In this document: positions 1 to 6,432 of the stretch, piece after piece
How positions within the stretch are numbered: position 1 is the stretch's first letter
Layout of the letters: each line of letters starts with the position of its first letter
Source: a bacterium
GTDB lineage: Bacteria; UBP14; UBA6098; B30-G16
Direction: 5' to 3'
Length of the DNA stretch: 9,456 nt
Assembly: GCA_003645115.1 (NCBI GenBank)
Contig: QNEG01000039.1
Span: 1 to 9,456, forward strand
The notes under the pieces: model-generated
Database searches by the model: none
What the model was told of the DNA's origin: nothing
Seen by the model: the letters and a program-made list of their open reading frames with translations, nothing else
Translations under genes and position numbers: made by a program

Positions 1-794
1 TCCATAGAGCGTGGAACCAATTGCAGTTTGTTTTTATATATTCCCACCATCGCATTCATTGCCACAGTATCACCACGATTATATTCATCTGGATTTAAAT
101 CTGGGAAATTGGAATAGTAAAAATAAGATTCGATACAAGCATCGGCATTTGGGGAACACAATTGCAGAGACATCGAATTGTCATATTTTCGCACATAATT
201 TATTATTCCAGCAGTTCTCACTACTATGCCATACAATGAATCGGACAGCTGAGCAATATCCAATTTTGTGGGTTCTGGCTCGATTATTTTCAATTTCTCG
301 GGCAGATTTACGATAAGATAAGTATAATCGCCCTTCATTCGGACAGTCCCCTCCACTTCCACTGTGTCGCCCGGAGTCGGAATCCTACCAGAATTATATA
401 TCTCCTGTGCTTGAGCACCATAGGCTTTTATCCATATCGCTCCAGTTTCATCATCCAGGGGAAAAGATAAAGTTTGGTTGACAGAATCATAGCTAACGGA
501 ACGAGTTACTACGCCCTTCATTCTGGCATAGGCAAAATTTGTTCTATTGTCTATTTCCGCCGCCTGAATTTTTGGAACCATTCTATTTCCAGCCGCCCAC
601 CATAAAATCAGCACACCCAATATGGAAAATATCAATGAAAATAACTTCAGGAATTTTACAGAAACTCGCTCACCAATACTGGCACCACAATATGGACAGG
701 TAGTATATGCTCCAACATATCTTCCGCAGGAAGGGCAATATGCGCCCTCCTGTTTTGGGATTTCACTGGTCGAATCTATTCTTTTCTGTGTCAT
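1..794 (-). CDS. Zinc-ribbon, single-helix membrane protein with two OB-like folds (C-terminus cut off)
   Basis: This gene was read by translating the reverse strand. It starts at ATG 794-792 and stays open through 264 codons to the window edge, so its end is missing. A GGAGG ribosome site lies at 806-802, seven bases ahead of the start. Residues 20-36 form a zinc ribbon with two CxxC pairs (C20, C23, C33, C36). Residues about 51-69 are a hydrophobic helix with lysines and an arginine before it, suggesting the ribbon is cytoplasmic and the rest lies outside. Residues about 84-170 resemble an OB fold (a VxVEGTVRxKGDYxxL-like strand pair), and about 186-262 look like a second one (beginning VRTAGIINYV). 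OB-fold proteins of this kind, with tRNA_anti-like domains, are common in environmental bacteria, but their role is not established. The ribbon plus exported OB layout is inferred from sequence. No nucleic-acid substrate can be claimed. The reading frame is secure; the function is unknown. Confidence 0.88.
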   Translation of the reverse strand, partial: MTQKRIDSTSEIPKQEGAYCPSCGRYVGAYTTCPYCGASIGERVSVKFLKLFSLIFSILGVLILWWAAGNRMVPKIQAAEIDNRTNFAYARMKGVVTRSVSYDSVNQTLSFPLDDETGAIWIKAYGAQAQEIYNSGRIPTPGDTVEVEGTVRMKGDYTYLIVNLPEKLKIIEPEPTKLDIAQLSDSLYGIVVRTAGIINYVRKYDNSMSLQLCSPNADACIESYFYYSNFPDLNPDEYNRGDTVAMNAMVGIYKNKLQLVPRSM

Positions 795-825
795 ATATTT
801 GCCTCCGAAAATTTTATTGAATGTA

Positions 826-853
826 ATTATAAATCATAAACAGAATAAGTCAA
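826..853 (-). promoter_or_regulatory. Sigma-70-type promoter for the zinc-ribbon/OB gene
   Basis: On the minus strand a TTGACT -35 box (853-848) is followed after 16 bases by a perfect TATAAT -10 box (831-826). Transcription would begin near 819, giving a leader of about 25 bases before the ATG at 794 that includes the ribosome site. Eleven of twelve hexamer bases match the classical consensus, and position and strand fit the gene. Confidence 0.72.
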
Positions 854-978
854 TATAAAGTTATCATTACTATTAATTTATTCATTTTCGATAACGGAAA
901 TTTCTTATTTATTCAGGTTATCACCAATAAATTATTTGCAAATGAGAATATATTTTATATTTTGTGCTAATCTATTTT

Positions 979-985
979 GGGAGGA
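979..985 (+). promoter_or_regulatory. Ribosome binding site that fixes the start of the GNDxY-repeat protein
   Basis: GGGAGGA sits five bases before ATG 991. An in-frame GTG at 964 would put this site inside the coding sequence and add nine residues before a clean signal peptide, so ATG 991 is the better start. Confidence 0.85.
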
Positions 986-990
986 CTAAT

Positions 991-2910
991 ATGATTAGAA
1001 AAGTATTTTTCATAATTGCAATATTCGGTATAATTTTCGCCAAAGAACCCGATGTAATTTCTCGAGACGAAGCAATCACTATCGCTTTGGAAGCATTAAA
1101 AATGAGCCCCGATAAACTTTCGCTTAAAAGTGATATAGATGTGGATTCATTTCGATTGAGTGTGGTAGATTTATGTATGGAGCGTCCTACCGAGTTGCCC
1201 GAAATTATCGATAGTCTCGCCGATGAATTAGAATTTACTACCGGTGCCAGTTTTTTCAGTGCGATAGCTGGATTCCTGGACATTAAACCCGCTACTCCAC
1301 CATTGTATGGAAAACAAAGTAAAAATCCCTGGGCGAATGAAAAAAATGTCCCGCCGAAAATCCGCAAGGCATTGGATATACTTATGGAAGCATTTTATGA
1401 TGCCAATGTCAGTCTGGAATCCGCATTCGAGGAATTAGACTCGTTCCAATTGGACACATTATTTTCCCGCGCACCTGAATATCTTACTCCAGGTGCGGAG
1501 AAACTTGCCGATGAAGTCGATGAATCCACGCTGGAGGAAATGGACAAACAGGAATTACTGGAGGAAAAACAGGACGAAAGATTTTTCACTCTGGCATCTC
1601 GAGTGAACCAGCAAAAACTCCTGGAATCTGCAACTCGAATCGCTCAATCCACCTGGAAAGCAAAGGACTTATCCACTGCGGTAAAATCTCGTGAGGGAAA
1701 TGGAATCGCTCCCGATACAATAGCATTCGGTGATATAATATACTACGCAGAAACAGAGTTCGGTCCGGTAATAATCGGCGGTGCAGGTCCCACTGTCTAT
1801 CTATCACCTTGTGCGATAATCATAGACCTAGGCGGTGACGATGAATATCGTTGCGCCGCCGGCGGAACTGCTAATTCACTCAAATTCGCCGTAGCTATCG
1901 ACTTGGATGGAAATGATGTGTATTGGTCAGAATCCTCATTCGCTCACGGCGCAGCTCTTGGTGGAGTGGGAATACTTCTCGACTTGAAGGGTAATGACCA
2001 TTATCGCTCACTTCATCACAGTCAGGGCACCGGAATATTAGGTTGGGGAATTCTGTGGGACTATGACGGCGACGATGTCTATGTCGGTCATACTGCAGTC
2101 CAGGGTGTCGGATTCCTCGGCGGAGGATTATTGTATGATGCTACTGGAAATGATAGATACGAGGCGCATCTTTATTCACAGGCTTTCGGTTTCGTGGGCG
2201 GACTCGGAATGATATACGAATTGGAGGGAAATGATTCATACATCTGCACAGGAGCGAGTGTAGATAAATTACGATACGCAGACCATCATGTCACTCTCTC
2301 TCAGGGATTTGGATATGGATATAGACCGGATTGGTCTGGCGGAATCGGTTTCCTGATGGAGCATTCGGGCAATGATGTATATACATCGGACATATTCGGT
2401 CAGGCAGCGAGTTATTGGTTCGCACTGGGCACTATTTATGATATCCACGGAAATGATAACTATATTTCATATCAATATGCTCAAGGTTCGGGAGTTCACC
2501 TTGCCGCAGCGGCATTGATAGACCTGCAGGGAAATGATGCTTATGTGGCTCACGGTGTCTCTCAAGGTTGTGGGCACGATTTAGCTATCGGTTTCCTTAA
2601 TGACCGCTCCGGCGATGATAATTATGTCACCTGGGATCTCGCTCAGGGCGCAGGTAATGCAAATGGTATCGGCATTCTTGTAGATGAAAAAGTCAGCGAG
2701 GATGCCTATGTAGCAAAGCGAGAATATAATGTCCAGGGTTATGGAAATTGGCGAAGGTCATTCGGCAGTGTCGGTTTGATGTTGGATTTAGGCGGCGATG
2801 ACGCATACGCTGGCAAGGGCGAACAGGGAAAATGGTGGAGTTGGTCGAATTACGGGCTGGGAATAGATTTTCCCGCTGGTGCAGATAACCTTACTGAATC
2901 ACAAAAATGA
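991..2910 (+). CDS. Secreted protein with a C-terminal GNDxY-repeat solenoid
   Basis: The product has 639 residues from ATG 991. Residues 1-17 are a classic signal peptide: MIRK, a hydrophobic core, then cleavage probably after FA, before KEP. Residues about 20-240 look mainly helical and acidic (for example 141-200), and I do not recognise the fold. Residues about 246-286 form a lead-in ending in IIDLGGDDEY. From there, twelve turns carry G-[ND]-D-x-Y or a variant, starting at residues 282, 307, 334, 360, 386, 413, 460, 487, 514, 541, 569 (degenerate SEDAY) and 602. Most turns also have a Q-[GA] about 6-8 residues after the Tyr and a G-x-G-x-L/I-x-[DE] stretch before the next GND. The 26-27 residue period suggests a beta-solenoid, and the acidic turns could bind calcium as RTX repeats do, but the motif is not the RTX nonapeptide. 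No membrane anchor, sortase site or type IX tail is seen. It is divergent from the zinc-ribbon/OB gene. Its role is unknown; an extracellular or periplasmic structural or binding function is a guess. Confidence 0.9.
   Translation: MIRKVFFIIAIFGIIFAKEPDVISRDEAITIALEALKMSPDKLSLKSDIDVDSFRLSVVDLCMERPTELPEIIDSLADELEFTTGASFFSAIAGFLDIKPATPPLYGKQSKNPWANEKNVPPKIRKALDILMEAFYDANVSLESAFEELDSFQLDTLFSRAPEYLTPGAEKLADEVDESTLEEMDKQELLEEKQDERFFTLASRVNQQKLLESATRIAQSTWKAKDLSTAVKSREGNGIAPDTIAFGDIIYYAETEFGPVIIGGAGPTVYLSPCAIIIDLGGDDEYRCAAGGTANSLKFAVAIDLDGNDVYWSESSFAHGAALGGVGILLDLKGNDHYRSLHHSQGTGILGWGILWDYDGDDVYVGHTAVQGVGFLGGGLLYDATGNDRYEAHLYSQAFGFVGGLGMIYELEGNDSYICTGASVDKLRYADHHVTLSQGFGYGYRPDWSGGIGFLMEHSGNDVYTSDIFGQAASYWFALGTIYDIHGNDNYISYQYAQGSGVHLAAAALIDLQGNDAYVAHGVSQGCGHDLAIGFLNDRSGDDNYVTWDLAQGAGNANGIGILVDEKVSEDAYVAKREYNVQGYGNWRRSFGSVGLMLDLGGDDAYAGKGEQGKWWSWSNYGLGIDFPAGADNLTESQK
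1813..2808 (+). repeat. Twelve-turn GNDxY protein repeat, about 27 codons per turn
   Basis: This is the solenoid part of the secreted protein, residues 275-606. Spacings between successive motifs are 25, 27, 26, 26, 27, 47, 27, 27, 27, 28 and 33 residues. The 47 marks an insertion of about 20 residues (418-437) in the turn after the sixth motif. The eleventh motif has lost its Gly and Asn. At DNA level the turns share GGAAATGAT-like cores but have drifted, so this is an old repeat kept for protein structure rather than a recent tandem expansion. Confidence 0.85.
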
Positions 2911-2993
2911 ACATTATGAATTCAAATAAATCCTATCCAATGGGTTTTACATTATCACCAAAAATCATATCTATGAAATAGAAAGGAGCTTTA

Positions 2994-4154
2994 ATGTTAG
3001 AATATTCCAGACGAGTTCGCTCATTTTCATTATCCTCTATAGATACTATGACTGCATTATGTTTCCAGTATGATAGCGTGATGCTTGCTGCTGGCACTCC
3101 GAATTTAGATGTTCCTGATAAATTGAAAGAGCTGGCAAAAAAATATATCCATAAGGGACATAATCAATATACTGTCAATAAGGGTTCGGCGCGACTTCGC
3201 GATGCAATTTCTGTTGAATGGTCGAAACCATTAGGACGAAAAATCGACCCCGAAAATGAAATCACTATAACTTGTGGTGCCACCGAAGCGCTATTGGCTG
3301 TGGCTCTGGCAACTGTTAACCCCCAGGATAAAGTAATCGTATTCGAGCCATATTATGAAAACTTCCGCAATATAGTATTATTAGCCGGTGGAGAACCAAT
3401 CTTTGTTCCCTTGATACCATATAAATGGGAACCAGATTGGGATATTCTGGAAAGAGAAGCAAAAAATGCGAAGTTGTTAATACTAAATTCTCCTCATAAT
3501 CCAACCGGTTCTGTCCTCGATGAAAATACAATCCAAAAAATCGCCAGAATCGCTATCCAGAATGACTTGTTCGTCCTCTCCGATGAAACTTATCGAACTA
3601 TGGTTTATGATGTGGAGGAACCGAATTCTATCGCTTCATTGCCAGGTATGATGGAACGAACTGCTGTAATATCGTCATTTTCAAAGACAATGACCGCCAC
3701 TGGTTGGCGAGTCGGCTTTTTCATTGCATCGGCGGATTTTACCGAGCAGATAAGGAAGGTTCACGATTTCAGTTCTATATGTGCTCCTGCCCCATTCCAA
3801 GATGCAATTGCAGAATTTATAACATCAAGGGATTTCGATAGTTATTACAATGACTTAATAAATAAGTATAAAAATAAGCGAGATTTGCTATGTGATGCAT
3901 TGCGTTATACTGATTTCATTTTTTCGATTCCACAGGGAGCATATTATATTCTCGCAGATTTTTCCAATATAAAACCCGAATTGGATGATTTCAAAATGGC
4001 GGAGTTTATGGCAAAGGAAATTGGAGTCTGCGTGGTCGGTGGGCGAGCTTTTTTCGACCAACTCCAGCGTGGAAAAAAATACTTGAGATTCTCATTTGCC
4101 AGAAAGATATCGGAAATAGAGGATGCCGCACAGAAAATAAAAAATATAAGATGA
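2994..4154 (+). CDS. PLP-dependent aminotransferase, class I/II (methionine/kynurenine aminotransferase-like)
   Basis: A 386-residue fold-type I aminotransferase, full length for the family, starting at ATG 2994 with AAAGGAG five bases upstream. It moves an amino group between an amino acid and a 2-oxo acid in the cytoplasm. Visible landmarks are the cofactor phosphate loop CGATEAL (94-100), the FEPYY segment (117-121), NSPHNPTG with N169, SDETY with D197 (pairs with the pyridine nitrogen), SSFSKTMTATGW with the Schiff-base lysine K231, and LRFSFAR with R365, the likely substrate carboxylate arginine. Segments such as ITITCGATEAL, LLILNSPHNPTG, the FSKT..TGWRVGF block and IRKVHDF closely match my memory of E. 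coli YbdL and kynurenine aminotransferases, so a methionine, aromatic or broad substrate is more likely than aspartate. Exact specificity cannot be read from sequence. It lies 83 bases after the secreted-protein gene with no clear terminator between, and no pathway partner is adjacent. Confidence 0.93.
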   Translation: MLEYSRRVRSFSLSSIDTMTALCFQYDSVMLAAGTPNLDVPDKLKELAKKYIHKGHNQYTVNKGSARLRDAISVEWSKPLGRKIDPENEITITCGATEALLAVALATVNPQDKVIVFEPYYENFRNIVLLAGGEPIFVPLIPYKWEPDWDILEREAKNAKLLILNSPHNPTGSVLDENTIQKIARIAIQNDLFVLSDETYRTMVYDVEEPNSIASLPGMMERTAVISSFSKTMTATGWRVGFFIASADFTEQIRKVHDFSSICAPAPFQDAIAEFITSRDFDSYYNDLINKYKNKRDLLCDALRYTDFIFSIPQGAYYILADFSNIKPELDDFKMAEFMAKEIGVCVVGGRAFFDQLQRGKKYLRFSFARKISEIEDAAQKIKNIR

Positions 4155-4181
4155 CATTGGCAAACTATATTCAAAAAAAAC

Positions 4182-4210
4182 TTGTTCTAATCTATGGATA
4201 AATTTATAAT
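4182..4210 (+). promoter_or_regulatory. Candidate promoter for the EIIA/antiporter cluster
   Basis: TTGTTC (4182-4187) and a perfect TATAAT (4205-4210) are 17 bases apart, in the gap between the aminotransferase and the first EIIA gene. The -10 box is strong and the -35 box matches at only its first three bases. The predicted leader of about 75 bases runs to ATG 4293. In such AT-rich DNA a chance TATAAT is possible, but spacing and placement are right. Confidence 0.5.
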
Positions 4211-4280
4211 GATAAACTTTGCAATTTTTTTATGGGATTTGAAAAATATGCGGTATTCGATTTAGAACAATAATATTGTG

Positions 4281-4286
4281 AGGGAG
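4281..4286 (+). promoter_or_regulatory. Ribosome binding site that fixes the start of the first EIIA gene
   Basis: AGGGAG lies six bases before ATG 4293. The in-frame GTG at 4278 would leave this site inside the gene and add five residues (MRECS) not expected at the start of an EIIA domain. Confidence 0.75.
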
Positions 4287-4292
4287 TGCTCT

Positions 4293-5105
4293 ATGAATAT
4301 GATAGATGTCTTAAAAGATGAATGTATCGCACTAAATAGAAGTTACTCAAACAAGGTAGAAGTATTAGAGGATATAACAAAATTAGCAAAGGAATGTTCG
4401 GTCTTTAAGGATATAGAATCTGATAGAATATTCAATGCCCTTTCTAAAAGAGAAAAACTTACCACAACCGGGTTCGGTAATGGAATAGCTATTCCCCACT
4501 GTCAGCTCGATGAGGTAAAAGAATTCGTTGTCGGATTAATAACGGTTCCCGATGGCGTGGATTTTAATGCATTAGATGGGAAAAAAGTTAAATTAATTAT
4601 ATTTATAATCGGTCCGACTGAAGAAACAAATAAGCATATAAAAATATTATCTGAAATATCCCGCGCATTGCGTATCCCTGGTGTCGTTCAGGAACTTGTT
4701 GCTGCTCGAGATAAGCAAATACTGAAAGAAACATTTCTAAAAAATATCCGGGATAACATACTTGTCGAAGATAGCGATAAAAAGAGGATTATTCAAGTAT
4801 TTGTGCAGGACAGCGATAAAATGAAAGCTATATTAGAAGAATTGTTGTCATTGAATCCAAGCTCCCTTATCGTATTGGATGGCGAGAACGCACATAATTA
4901 TTTGGTCAAAATTCCCTTGCTGGCAGGTTTTTGGCGAGATAATAAGCGCGATTATTGTAAAATAATTCTGGCTACTATAAGCAAAAAATTGTCCAACGAA
5001 GCTATAAGACGTATAAAACAAATTTCCGATGATATAAATGAACCTAACAATATGCTTATCATTGTTCAAGATGTGGTCTATATCACGGGTGAAATCGAAT
5101 TTTAA
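4293..5105 (+). CDS. PTS type-2 EIIA domain fused to a PII-like domain, antiporter-linked (copy 1)
   Basis: The product has 270 residues. Residues about 1-155 are a PTS EIIA type 2 domain (mannitol/fructose/nitrogen family). The signature runs from REKL through GFGNGIAIPH and puts the phosphorylatable histidine at H69. The second conserved active-site histidine is H115 in NKHIKILSEISR, 46 residues later as in known members. After a charged linker, residues about 165-270 predict as strand, helix, strand, strand, helix, strand, the ferredoxin-like order of PII proteins, with a KIPLLAGF motif (206-213) in the stretch corresponding to the PII T-loop. No EIIB or EIIC gene is nearby, so sugar uptake is unlikely. 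E. coli PtsN, a stand-alone EIIA, regulates potassium transport, which is a useful precedent. It sits 15 bases before the first antiporter gene, probably in one transcript. The EIIA call is firm. The PII-like call rests on pattern and on similarity to the second copy. Regulation of the antiporter is inferred from position. Confidence 0.9.
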   Translation: MNMIDVLKDECIALNRSYSNKVEVLEDITKLAKECSVFKDIESDRIFNALSKREKLTTTGFGNGIAIPHCQLDEVKEFVVGLITVPDGVDFNALDGKKVKLIIFIIGPTEETNKHIKILSEISRALRIPGVVQELVAARDKQILKETFLKNIRDNILVEDSDKKRIIQVFVQDSDKMKAILEELLSLNPSSLIVLDGENAHNYLVKIPLLAGFWRDNKRDYCKIILATISKKLSNEAIRRIKQISDDINEPNNMLIIVQDVVYITGEIEF

Positions 5106-5120
5106 GAATATTATAATAAA

Positions 5121-6338
5121 ATGGAATTCTCAATTATTTTCATAATAGGACTCGCTATATGTATATGCTATTATGTTGGTGAGTCCGTCAAATTTATCAA
5201 ACTACCCTCATTAATCGGTCATATGTTGGTGGGAATCTTATTCGGAGCATCACTACTTCATTTAATCGATGAAACTCAACTCGAACACCTATCGTTTATA
5301 ACAGAAATCGCACTCGGTTTTATCGCTCTTATTATAGGATTGGAATTGGATTTTAAGTCATTAAAACAATATGGGAAAAGTATCATATTGATAATATTAT
5401 CCGAATCATTTTTGGCGTTTTTTGTAGTAGCTATCGCCATATATTTTCTGACATCCGATTTAGCAATGGGATTGCTATTTGGCGCAATGGCACCAGCCAG
5501 CGCACCAGCTGGAACTGTGGCGGTGATTAGAGAATATAAAGCTAAAGGTTCACTTACTAAAGCATTATATGCAGTGGTCGGTTTCGATGATGGATTGGCT
5601 ATAATCATATTTGCATTTGCCAGCACATTTGCATATAACATTCTCTCTAAAGAATCATCGAGTAGCAATATCAGTGTTTTGACCACTATATTATTACCCC
5701 TTAAGGAAATTGGGTTAAGTATTGTATTGGGTATAATATCGGGATTCCTTATGAGTTTCATTATCAGAAAATCTAAAAAAATAAATAATCTCCTTATAAT
5801 TATATTCGGTTCTATATTAATAATAACTGGTATCTCTATTAGTCTTCATATTTCTCTTATACTCACCAATGTAATAGCAGGACTGGTTATAGCAAATACC
5901 AGAAACGAATCATTGATTATGAATATAAAACAACAAATAAATCCAATTATTCAGATAATGCTTGTGTTATTCTTCTTTCTCGCAGGTGCTCACTTGGATC
6001 TCGCCAAATTACCACAATTAGGAGTAATAGGACTGATTTATATTATCAGTCGTTCTGTAGGTCTAATGGGCGGTGCATCCCTGGGAGCGATATTAGGCGG
6101 TGCCGAAGAAAAAATTAAAAAATTCTTAGGTATGGGAATTCTATCTCAAGCAGGAGTAGCAATTGGATTAGCACTAATCGTAAAGCAAAATATTTCTAAA
6201 ATTGGAACAAATCATGCAACTGAAATCGCAATATCTGTCCTTACAATAATAACAGCTACTAGTATCATATTCGAAATTATTGGACCAATTTTGACCAAAT
6301 TTGCTCTGATTAAATCTGGAGAAATAGATAAAGAATAA
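5121..6338 (+). CDS. CPA2-type cation:proton antiporter, membrane domain only (copy 1)
   Basis: A 405-residue membrane protein with about 12-13 hydrophobic helices by eye, the usual size of a CPA2 (Na_H_Exchanger) membrane domain. It would exchange sodium or potassium for protons across the inner membrane. Landmarks are the GLELDFKSLKQYG segment (73-85), the broken-helix stretch APASAPAGTVAVI (124-136), the ion-binding double aspartate D156-D157 in VVGFDDGLAIIIF, and SQAGVAIGLAL (342-352). The double aspartate is typical of electrogenic NapA/NhaA-like exchangers. However, the lysine usually found in the RxxGK motif of the helix near 311-315 is leucine here (R311-SVG-L315, codon CTA). It lacks the RCK/TrkA_N tail of KefB/KefC. 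The start ATG 5121 has no good ribosome site, so translation may be coupled to the EIIA-PII gene ending 15 bases upstream. An open in-frame stretch follows its TAA stop. The ion is not predictable. Confidence 0.9.
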   Translation: MEFSIIFIIGLAICICYYVGESVKFIKLPSLIGHMLVGILFGASLLHLIDETQLEHLSFITEIALGFIALIIGLELDFKSLKQYGKSIILIILSESFLAFFVVAIAIYFLTSDLAMGLLFGAMAPASAPAGTVAVIREYKAKGSLTKALYAVVGFDDGLAIIIFAFASTFAYNILSKESSSSNISVLTTILLPLKEIGLSIVLGIISGFLMSFIIRKSKKINNLLIIIFGSILIITGISISLHISLILTNVIAGLVIANTRNESLIMNIKQQINPIIQIMLVLFFFLAGAHLDLAKLPQLGVIGLIYIISRSVGLMGGASLGAILGGAEEKIKKFLGMGILSQAGVAIGLALIVKQNISKIGTNHATEIAISVLTIITATSIIFEIIGPILTKFALIKSGEIDKE

Positions 6339-6410
6339 CCCCGAACTATTAAACGATATGTATCCACAAGAATAATCGAATTGGAAAGACAAGCCGATAA
6401 ACTCGAATAA
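6339..6410 (+). other. In-frame open stretch after the first antiporter stop, possible lost C-terminal tail
   Basis: Reading on in frame past TAA 6336-6338 gives 23 sense codons before the next TAA at 6408-6410. They encode a charged, helix-like peptide containing TRIIELERQADKLE. There is no usable start codon in this frame, so it is not a separate gene. It could be a tail cut off by a nonsense change, a readthrough product, or chance; 23 open codons alone are not rare. The rest of the 94-base gap holds only the GGAG ribosome site (6419-6422) of the next gene. Confidence 0.35.
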
Positions 6411-6432
6411 AAAACTACGGAGAATTTATCTA

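Noticed and set aside
11..858. Plus-strand open frames at 11-316 and 622-858
   Set aside because: Both lie antisense to the well-supported minus-strand zinc-ribbon/OB gene, lack ribosome sites and encode no recognisable domain.
936..961. Promoter TTGCAA / TATATT ahead of the secreted-protein gene
   Set aside because: The spacing is only 14 bases and both boxes are ordinary in such AT-rich DNA, so no plus-strand promoter is claimed in this gap.
967..975. CTAATCTAT shared with 4186-4194
   Set aside because: A nine-base AT-rich match at different distances from the two starts is easily due to chance.
964..990. Earlier GTG start for the secreted GNDxY protein
   Set aside because: It would place the strong GGGAGGA ribosome site inside the gene and precede the signal peptide with nine extra residues.
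1813..2808. RTX toxin or CRISPR-like repeat array
   Set aside because: The repeat is a protein repeat with a 26-27 residue period and diverged DNA, not RTX nonapeptides and not identical DNA repeats with spacers.
5276..5761. A 161-codon minus-strand open frame inside the first antiporter gene
   Set aside because: It is an antisense shadow: the plus frame contains the antiporter motifs, while the minus product has no recognisable feature or ribosome site.
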